Shown piece after piece: positions 6,544 to 12,814 of a stretch of 26,406 nucleotides of DNA. Below the pieces are notes generated by a model. It saw only the letters and a program-made list of their open reading frames with translations. It was not told the DNA's origin and did not search any database. A program made the translations under genes and the position numbers. The DNA comes from Burkholderiales bacterium. GTDB taxonomy: Bacteria > Pseudomonadota > Gammaproteobacteria > Burkholderiales > JAEUOS01. The stretch lies in NCBI GenBank assembly GCA_947456845.1, contig CANGUJ010000009.1, positions 1 to 26,406 of the forward strand, written 5' to 3'. Numbering within the stretch: the stretch's first letter is position 1; every line of letters starts with the position of its first letter.

Positions 6544-7734
6544 TCAGGCGCCCTGTGGCAAGGCGTAACTGCGCAAGCGCATCGAGAACTCTTCGAGGGC
6601 GCGGATGCCGCTGGCTTCCGCACGGGAGCACCAGTCCTGCAAGTCCCTGAGCAGTTGTTCGCTGGAGGCCGTCGAACGCTCCCACAGCGCCGCGAGCTCC
6701 TGGCGCATCGCGTATATCTTGGCCAACACGGCATTGTTGTCGAGCGCGGACTTGAGATTGGCGCGGTCCACCTCCCGCAGTTCAGCCGCATCCTTGTGCA
6801 GGGTCCGCTTGATCGCCGCGATCCGCATGCGCTCGGCCGACGCCTCCTTCTGCTTGGCCAGTTCCTCGCGCCAGGCCGACGTGAATGATTTCGCATAGCG
6901 GGCCATGACGTCATAGCGGTTCGCGATGACGGCCTGCAGGGTTTCCATGTCCACGACCGCGCGCGCGGCGACGAACTTCGGCGTCGGCGCGACTTTCTTG
7001 ACCTTTGCCAGACCCAGCATTTCGAGAATGCGTATGTACAACCAGCCGATATCGAACTCGTACCACTTGTTCGAAAGCTTGGCCGACGTGCCGTAGGCGT
7101 GATGATTGTTGTGCAGTTCTTCGCCGCCGATCAGGATGCCCCAGGGGACGATGTTGGTGCTGGCGTCGGATACCTTGAAATTGCGGTAGCCGAACCAATG
7201 CCCGATGCCGTTGATCACGCCGGCCGCCCAGAACGGTATCCACGCGATCTGCACACCCCAGACAAGAAATCCCGGAACGACGCCGAAACAGGTGATGTCG
7301 ATCAGGAGCAGCAGGGTCACGCCCAGTTTCTCGTGACGCGAATACACGTTGCGTTCCAGCCAGTCATCGGGCGTTCCATGGCCATAGCGGCTGATGGTCT
7401 CCTTGACGCGCGACTCCCTGACATACAGCAGCACCCCTGTCCACAACACCCGGTTGATGCCGAAAACCTGGGGGCTGTGCGGATCTTCGGGCGTTTCGCA
7501 TTTGGCGTGGTGCTTGCGATGGATGGCCGCCCATTCCTTGGTGATCATGCCGGTGGTCAGCCACATCCAGAAACGGAAAAAATGGCTGACGATCGGATGG
7601 AGATCCAGCGCGCGATGTGCCTGGCAGCGATGGAGGAAAATCGTGACGCCCGCGATGGTAATGTGGGTCAGGAGAAGCGCAACGCCGACGAGCTGCCAGA
7701 AGCTCAAATCGAATACGCCGGAAAACAGCTGCAT
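6544..7734 (-). CDS. Membrane fatty acid desaturase (delta-9 type) with C-terminal helical extension
   Basis: 396 residues. The three histidine boxes of di-iron membrane desaturases are intact: HRCQAH (His35-His40), HRKHH (72-76) and HNNHH (208-212), with an extra His179 in GHWFGYRN. Hydrophobic segments near 10-35, 50-63 and 138-178 anchor it in the inner membrane. It should insert a double bond into a saturated acyl chain, as acyl-CoA or phospholipid, using O2 and an electron donor. This adjusts membrane fluidity. Beyond residue 250 there is a charged, helix-rich tail of about 145 residues that the catalytic core does not need. AAGGGAG lies 6 bases before the ATG (7741-7747 on the complement). 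It is the last gene of the - strand block and ends at the shared terminator. Confidence 0.9.
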   Translation of the reverse strand: MQLFSGVFDLSFWQLVGVALLLTHITIAGVTIFLHRCQAHRALDLHPIVSHFFRFWMWLTTGMITKEWAAIHRKHHAKCETPEDPHSPQVFGINRVLWTGVLLYVRESRVKETISRYGHGTPDDWLERNVYSRHEKLGVTLLLLIDITCFGVVPGFLVWGVQIAWIPFWAAGVINGIGHWFGYRNFKVSDASTNIVPWGILIGGEELHNNHHAYGTSAKLSNKWYEFDIGWLYIRILEMLGLAKVKKVAPTPKFVAARAVVDMETLQAVIANRYDVMARYAKSFTSAWREELAKQKEASAERMRIAAIKRTLHKDAAELREVDRANLKSALDNNAVLAKIYAMRQELAALWERSTASSEQLLRDLQDWCSRAEASGIRALEEFSMRLRSYALPQGA

Positions 7735-7894
7735 TTAAATCTCCCTTCGGGATTTTCGGATCGATTTCGTCAATTCTCAACGTTGCGCCGGATTCTACGC
7801 GACTTGCCGGGCGCCGGGCCGTACGCGTTTTGCTGCGCCGGCGCTGGTGTTCGGGCAAGTCAAAAATGTTGTCCGTATGCAACAAAACGCGCCA

Positions 7895-9202
7895 TCAACC
7901 ACTTGCCCCGCGCGCGATGTGCACATCGCGCTGCGGAAACGGTATCGATATGCCGCCGGCCCGAAAAGCGCGCCAGACGGCGAAATTCAGGTCGGATCGC
8001 ACGTTGCTGCTGCCTTGCTCCGGATCATGTATCCAGAACCCCAGTTCCATCTCCAGCCCGTCGGAGGCGAACCCCTTCAGCAAGACCGCCGGTGCCGGCG
8101 TCTTGAGCACCCGCGCATGGGCGGCAGCCGCCTCGAGAAGCGCCCGGCTAACGAGTTCGAGATCGCTGTCGTAGCCGACCGTGACGCTGATCGCGAGGCG
8201 ATTCTCGCGCGTCGTAAGCGACAGGTTGGACACCGGGGAATTCACCAGCATTTCGTTGGGCACAATGGCCTCCGTCCCGTCGCTCGCCTTGAGCACGGTG
8301 TAGCGCGTATTGATCTGGGTCACCGCCCCGTTGTACTTGTCGACCGTGACGACGTCGCCGATGCGGATCGACCGGTCGAGCAGGATGATGAAGCCCGCGA
8401 AGTAATTGCTCGCGATGCGCTGCAGGCCCAGTCCCAGCCCCACGCCGAGCGCTCCGCCGAACACCGACAGCACGGTCAGGTCGATGCCCACAGAGGACAG
8501 GCTGACCAGCAGGGCAAGAACAATGAGCAGCGCCTTCGCCACCCGCCCGAGCACGACCCGCAAGGACATGTCCACGCTTTCGGCCGCCATCAGCCTTGAT
8601 TCGATCAGCGCCGAGACCCACAGCGACACCAGCAGGGTCAGGGCGATCGAAACGCCGGCCTGGAGCACCAACAGCAGCGAAACCGGATGCCTGCCTGCCG
8701 AAAACCGCACCCCGTCCAGGGTAGCGGCGACCTCCGGCAGAAAGCCCGTGAAGTGCAGGGCGACGACCAACCAGGCCAGAAGCGCGACCCAGCGCTCCCC
8801 CGCGACGAGCGCGCCGCTGGAGGAAAAGACGTGGCGCAGCAAATACACCAGGGCGCGTATGACGGCAAACGCGGTCAGGAGCGGCAGGGCGGCATCCAGC
8901 AAGCTCGCGTGATGAAAGCGCGCGAGCACCAGGCGCCCGACGAACACCGCCACCAGCGCCAGCAGCGGAAACAGGAGCCGCTCGAAGCCTCCGCCCACGA
9001 AACGCAGCGGGCGGGATGGCGCGGCCCCCTCGCCGCCTGCGGATTCGGCCAGTCGCAGGCGCATTGCCGCACGCAACTGACGCGCCGCCAGCCATGCGAC
9101 GCCGAGACACAGCGCGAGCATGCCCGCCTGCCAGAGGATCGCGGGGTCGTGCAGGTCAGCCCAAAGGCTGGCCAGGAAATCCGGTACCCGGGCCATTTTC
9201 AT
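7895..9202 (-). CDS. MscS-type mechanosensitive channel family protein
   Basis: 435 residues from ATG 9202 (a second ATG at 9196 is possible). About six hydrophobic helices lie between residues 22 and 240. They are followed by the pore-lining TM3-like helix FGGALGVGLGLGLQRIASNYFAGF (about 248-271) and the beta domain LLDRSIRIGDVVTVDKYNGAV with the NEMLVNSPVSNLS motif. The Gly/Ala-rich packing of the pore helix matches MscS. Extra N-terminal helices place it with the larger MscS-like proteins rather than the 286-residue MscS. It would release solutes from the cytoplasm on hypo-osmotic shock. Its ATG overlaps the stop of the upstream PLD-type gene as ATGA, so the two are translationally coupled. 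The two C-terminal domains appear complete. Confidence 0.9.
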   Translation of the reverse strand: MKMARVPDFLASLWADLHDPAILWQAGMLALCLGVAWLAARQLRAAMRLRLAESAGGEGAAPSRPLRFVGGGFERLLFPLLALVAVFVGRLVLARFHHASLLDAALPLLTAFAVIRALVYLLRHVFSSSGALVAGERWVALLAWLVVALHFTGFLPEVAATLDGVRFSAGRHPVSLLLVLQAGVSIALTLLVSLWVSALIESRLMAAESVDMSLRVVLGRVAKALLIVLALLVSLSSVGIDLTVLSVFGGALGVGLGLGLQRIASNYFAGFIILLDRSIRIGDVVTVDKYNGAVTQINTRYTVLKASDGTEAIVPNEMLVNSPVSNLSLTTRENRLAISVTVGYDSDLELVSRALLEAAAAHARVLKTPAPAVLLKGFASDGLEMELGFWIHDPEQGSSNVRSDLNFAVWRAFRAGGISIPFPQRDVHIARGASG

Positions 9203-9780
9203 CGGTTCACCAACGGGCGCGCATCCGCGCGCTGCCGTTCCCAGTTCGTGCGATAACGCGCCGTGACCGCATTCTGCCCGGTCAGGATGATCACGTTCTC
9301 GGCGTTGCGGCGTTGCGCCGCATGCGTCCAGTTGTAGGAGCCGGTGATCACCTTGCCGCCGCCCAGGGCGGCATCGATGATCATGACCTTGTTGTGCGCG
9401 CTCTGATAGCCCTCTTCCACGAAGACCGGGATGCCCGCGGCCGCCAATTCGGGGATGCGGTTGTTGTCGGCACGCGCGGATTCCGCCGCGTCGACGGTGA
9501 TGCGCACATCGACACCGCGCGTCCGGGCCTCGATCAGGGCGCGCGCGATCGCCCGGCTGGTGAAGGAAAACGAATGCACCAGAATCTCCTGTCTTGCCGC
9601 ACGCAAGGCCGCCACGATCGCGCCCTCGACGTTGTCCCAGGGCGAGAACAGCACCTGCGCATGTCCCGCCACGAGAGGCACGCCGCCGGGCAGCGCCTCG
9701 GGAGCCTCGCGCGCGCCCGCCGGCGCGGACGAGAATATCGCCGCGCATGACAGCGCTACCGCCCGGTGACGCAGCCTCAA
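9199..9780 (-). CDS. Secreted single-HKD phospholipase D-type protein (Nuc-like)
   Basis: 193 residues from a TTG start at 9780, which overlaps the stop of the methyltransferase gene as TTGA. A GGAG lies 8 bases upstream of the TTG. The resulting N-terminus, MRLRHRAVALSCAAIFSSAP, is a good Sec signal peptide with likely cleavage after AGA (about residue 23). The single HKD motif is HNKVMIID (His129, Lys131, Asp136) followed by GSYNWTHAAQRRNAEN. This fits the small Nuc-type branch, which dimerises to build one active site and cuts DNA or phosphodiesters in the periplasm. Substrate is not determined by sequence. The next gene, an MscS-type channel, overlaps it by 4 bases. No ATG gives a signal peptide, so the TTG start is preferred. 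Confidence 0.82.
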   Translation of the reverse strand: MRLRHRAVALSCAAIFSSAPAGAREAPEALPGGVPLVAGHAQVLFSPWDNVEGAIVAALRAARQEILVHSFSFTSRAIARALIEARTRGVDVRITVDAAESARADNNRIPELAAAGIPVFVEEGYQSAHNKVMIIDAALGGGKVITGSYNWTHAAQRRNAENVIILTGQNAVTARYRTNWERQRADARPLVNR

Positions 9781-11054
9781 CGTCCGCGCTCCATCGCCAT
9801 GGCGTAAAAACCGTCGGTTCCATGCCGTTGCGGCAGCAGTTCCAGGGCGTCTCCGGCCGCCGCATCGGGAATCGAGATGCCGCGCGATTGCAGAACATCG
9901 GCCGCGCACACAGGCTGGAAATCCGGCGTCGCGGCGAGGAAACGTGCGGCGACCCGGGCATTTTCCTCGGCAAGAACGCTGCAGGTGGCATACACGAGAC
10001 GCCCGCCCGGCTTGACCAGTCTGCCCGCGGCCACGAGGATCGCGAACTGCTTGGCGGCCAGTTGTTCGACGTCCGCGGGCATCTGGCGCCACTTGAGTTC
10101 GGGATTGCGCCTCAGGGTTCCCAGCCCGCTGCAGGGCGCGTCCACCAGCACCCGGTCGAATTTTCCCGCCAGGCGCTTGACGCGAATGTCGTTTTCGGAC
10201 TCTATCCGCAGCGGATGCACGTTGGACAATCCGCTGCGCGCCTGGCGCAGCTTGAATTTGGCCAGGCGCGCTGCGGAAACATCGAACGCATAGAGGCGGC
10301 CCGTGGAGCGCATCAGGGCGCCCAGCGCCAGGGTCTTGCCGCCGGCGCCGGCGCAGAAATCGGCCACCATTTCGCCGCGCCGGGGCGCGAGCAGTTCCGC
10401 CAGCAACTGGCTGCCCTCGTCCTGCACCTCGAACGCGCCGCTCAGGAACATCGGATGCCGCTGCAACGCCGGCTTGCCCTCCACCACCACCCCATGGGGC
10501 GAGAAGGGCGAGGCGTGCGCCGCCAAGCCCGTGGCGGCGAGGCCGGCGATGACATCCTCTCGGGTGGCCTTGATGCTGTTCGCGCGCAGCGTCAGGGGCG
10601 CAATGCCCTTGAGCGCGCGCGCCAGTTCGACCGCGCCTTGCTGGCCTCGCTCGTCGACCAGGCGCTGCCAGACCCAATCAGGCAGGTCATGACGCACCGG
10701 CTCGGGCAGCGCGTCGAGCGCGACGGCCTTGATGCGCCCGAGCAACTCACTCTCCCCGTCGCGCAGGAAGTGCGCACACTGCTTGAGGTTGAGGCCGCGC
10801 ACGCGGACCAGCGCCGCCAGCGCCAGATCGCGGGGGAATTCGCTGCCGGCGCACGCCGCCAGGCTACGCCGGTTGCGCAACGCCGCGTACACCGTTTCGG
10901 CCACGACGCTGCGGTCCGCCGAACCGAGGTTGGGATTGGCGCGGAAATATGTGGACAGGACGCGGTCGGCCGCCGCGCCCGCCGGCAACACCTGCGCCAG
11001 CGCCCGCACGGCATGCTCGAACGCGAACCCGGTGATCGTACCCGCGGGCTTCAT
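9777..11054 (-). CDS. RsmB/NOP family SAM-dependent RNA m5C methyltransferase
   Basis: 425 residues. The Rossmann SAM site is DFCAGAGGK (232-240). Motif IV DAPCSGLGTLRRNPELKWR carries Cys308 and motif VI YATCS carries Cys358, the two cysteines used by RNA cytosine-C5 methyltransferases. An N-terminal helical part (about 1-150) precedes the core. The family methylates cytosine in rRNA or tRNA. It is probably not the true RsmB, which usually sits with fmt/def and has a clear NusB domain; the Fmu-like protein beside purN is a common betaproteobacterial paralogue whose target is not known to me. The start MKPAGTITG is 31 bases after the purN stop. Its stop overlaps the TTG start of the PLD-type gene, implying one transcript. 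Confidence 0.88.
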   Translation of the reverse strand: MKPAGTITGFAFEHAVRALAQVLPAGAAADRVLSTYFRANPNLGSADRSVVAETVYAALRNRRSLAACAGSEFPRDLALAALVRVRGLNLKQCAHFLRDGESELLGRIKAVALDALPEPVRHDLPDWVWQRLVDERGQQGAVELARALKGIAPLTLRANSIKATREDVIAGLAATGLAAHASPFSPHGVVVEGKPALQRHPMFLSGAFEVQDEGSQLLAELLAPRRGEMVADFCAGAGGKTLALGALMRSTGRLYAFDVSAARLAKFKLRQARSGLSNVHPLRIESENDIRVKRLAGKFDRVLVDAPCSGLGTLRRNPELKWRQMPADVEQLAAKQFAILVAAGRLVKPGGRLVYATCSVLAEENARVAARFLAATPDFQPVCAADVLQSRGISIPDAAAGDALELLPQRHGTDGFYAMAMERGR

Positions 11055-11085
11055 GTGCTCTTTCCAGTGCGGCCCGGCGTCGCAA

Positions 11086-11718
11086 TCACGCCATGACCAA
11101 TTGCCGGGCGGCGGGATCGGTGACCCGCACCACGCCGTTTTCAACGACCAGTTCCCCGCGCGCAAACCATGCGACGGCGCGCGGGTACACCACATGTTCC
11201 AGCGCCAGCACGCGCTTGGCCAGCTGAGCCGCGTCCTCGCCAGGGCGCACCGGCACGGCCGCCTGGGCGATGATGGGCCCATGGTCCAGGTCGGCCGTCA
11301 CGAAATGCACCGTGGCGCCATGCACCTTGCAGCCCGCCTCGAGCGCGCGCTCGTGGGTGCGCAGCCCCGGAAACGCCGGCAGCAGGGAGGGATGGATGTT
11401 CATCAGGCGGCCCGCGTAATGCGTCACGAACGCCGGTGTCAGGATGCGCATGAAGCCGGCGAGCACCACTAGCCCGGGCCGGAATGCGTCGATGGCGCGT
11501 GCCAGTTCGGCATCAAACGCGGCGCGGTCGGAAAACGCGCCATGCGGAACCACCGCCGTGGCGATCCCGCTCGCAGCCGCAGTCGCCAGGCCCGCCGCGT
11601 CGGCGCGATTGCTGATCACGGCAACGATATCGGCCGGCAGGTCCCCGGCGGCGCGGGCGCGGATCAGCGCCTCCATGTTGCTGCCCCGGCCGGAAATGAG
11701 CACCACGATTCGCAGCAT
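11086..11718 (-). CDS. purN: Phosphoribosylglycinamide formyltransferase
   Basis: 210 residues, close to the 212 of the E. coli enzyme. It transfers a formyl group from 10-formyl-tetrahydrofolate to GAR in purine synthesis. The phosphate-binding loop ISGRGSNME and the catalytic triad Asn107, His109 (NIHPSLLP) and Asp145 (DHGPIIAQ) are present. I start at ATG 11718 (MLRIVVLISGRGSN); longer in-frame starts add an unconserved tail. It is the first gene of the - strand block that runs through the RNA methyltransferase, the PLD-type protein, the MscS-type channel and possibly the desaturase. It diverges from ribF across 104 bases that hold a -10 box for each direction. Confidence 0.97.
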   Translation of the reverse strand: MLRIVVLISGRGSNMEALIRARAAGDLPADIVAVISNRADAAGLATAAASGIATAVVPHGAFSDRAAFDAELARAIDAFRPGLVVLAGFMRILTPAFVTHYAGRLMNIHPSLLPAFPGLRTHERALEAGCKVHGATVHFVTADLDHGPIIAQAAVPVRPGEDAAQLAKRVLALEHVVYPRAVAWFARGELVVENGVVRVTDPAARQLVMA

Positions 11719-11753
11719 CGAACGTCCAGGATTGTTGCGCCAAGCAAACCCGC

Positions 11754-11788
11754 ATTCTACCGGTTTGCGCTGCACAAAACGCTATAAT
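11754..11788. promoter_or_regulatory. Back-to-back -10 boxes between purN and ribF
   Basis: A perfect TATAAT (11783-11788) faces ribF, and TAGAAT on the complement (11759-11754) faces purN. Neither has a good -35 hexamer at 16-18 bases, so strength and exact start sites are uncertain. Both calls rest on the -10 sequences and on the divergent layout. Confidence 0.5.
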
Positions 11789-11822
11789 TCAAGGCTTTAT
11801 CTCCCTCGCAGATTCACCTCCC

Positions 11823-12773
11823 ATGCTGGTTCATCGCGGCCTGCCCGCGCATCCTGTGGGCGTCGGCCACGTCGTCACTATCGGCAACTTCGATGGCGTC
11901 CATCTCGGACACCAGGCGATCCTGCGCGAACTCGATGCGGCTTCCCGGCGCCACGGCGCACCTTCATGCGTGGTGACGTTCGAACCGCACCCGCGCGAAT
12001 TCTTTTCTCCCCGCGCGGCGCCGACGCGCCTGACCTCGCTGCGCGAAAAATGCGAACTGTTGCAGCAGCACCATGTCGCCCGTGCACAGATCGTCCGCTT
12101 CAACCGGGCCTTCTCGGAACTGTCGGCCGACGCGTTCATCGACGGCGTACTGGTACGCGGCCTGGGCGCCCGCTGGGTGATGATCGGCGAAGATTTCCGC
12201 TTCGGCAGCAAGCGCGCCGGCGATTTTGCCCATTTGCAGAAAGCCGGGCGCGCCCACGGCTTCGAAGTCCATGCCATGCCCACGGTCGAACGCAGCGCCG
12301 GCGACCGGCCCGCGGTACGCGTTTCATCCTCGACACTGCGCGAATTGCTGGCCGCCGGCGACGTATGCGGCGCCCAGGCCCTGCTGGGCCGCCCCTATAG
12401 CATCTCCGGACGGGTGATCCATGGCGACAAGATCGGCCGCACGCTCGGCTTCCCGACCGCCAATATCCAGCTCCGCCACAATCGCCCGCCGTTGACGGGC
12501 ATCTACGCGGTCACCATCGAAGGCGCCGACGCCGCGCCGCGCGAGGCCGTGGCCTCGATGGGTGTGCGCCCCACGGTGACGGGATCGGGCGAAATGCGCC
12601 TCGAAGCCTACATTTTCGATTTTTCGGCGGACCTCTATGGCCGCCATTTGCGTGTGAATTTCCTGCGCAAACTCCGCGACGAGGCAAAGTATGCCGGCCT
12701 TGAACCGCTCAAGCGCCAGATCGCGCTCGACTGTGAAGAGGCGCGCGCGTTTTTCCATGCCCGCCGCGCCTGA
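11823..12773 (+). CDS. ribF: Bifunctional riboflavin kinase / FAD synthetase
   Basis: 316 residues, the usual length. The N-terminal FMN adenylyltransferase domain has GNFDGVHLGH (21-30) and the late VSSSTLRELL motif (about 167-176). The C-terminal flavokinase domain has GRVIHGDKIGRTLGFPTANI (about 196-215) with the PTAN motif. It makes FMN from riboflavin and ATP, then FAD. It leads the ribF-ileS-lspA-coaBC series; ileS starts 41 bases later. The ATG follows a pyrimidine-rich stretch (TCACCTCCC) with no Shine-Dalgarno sequence. I see no FMN riboswitch in the short leader. Confidence 0.97.
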   Translation: MLVHRGLPAHPVGVGHVVTIGNFDGVHLGHQAILRELDAASRRHGAPSCVVTFEPHPREFFSPRAAPTRLTSLREKCELLQQHHVARAQIVRFNRAFSELSADAFIDGVLVRGLGARWVMIGEDFRFGSKRAGDFAHLQKAGRAHGFEVHAMPTVERSAGDRPAVRVSSSTLRELLAAGDVCGAQALLGRPYSISGRVIHGDKIGRTLGFPTANIQLRHNRPPLTGIYAVTIEGADAAPREAVASMGVRPTVTGSGEMRLEAYIFDFSADLYGRHLRVNFLRKLRDEAKYAGLEPLKRQIALDCEEARAFFHARRA

Positions 12774-12814
12774 ACCCCCCCTTTCCCGCAACCCGCCACT
12801 CCATCCACAGCCCC

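Noticed and set aside
9777..11054. Calling the methyltransferase RsmB proper
   Set aside because: The N-terminal region is not a clear NusB domain and the neighbour is purN rather than fmt/def, so only the family is assigned.
9594..11096. 500-codon open frame on the + strand across the RNA methyltransferase
   Set aside because: Low-complexity Arg/Ala/Gln-rich shadow; the - strand has the complete methyltransferase motifs.
11788..11822. FMN riboswitch before ribF
   Set aside because: The leader from the -10 box to the ATG is only about 30 bases, far too short for the RFN element, and no RFN sequence is seen.
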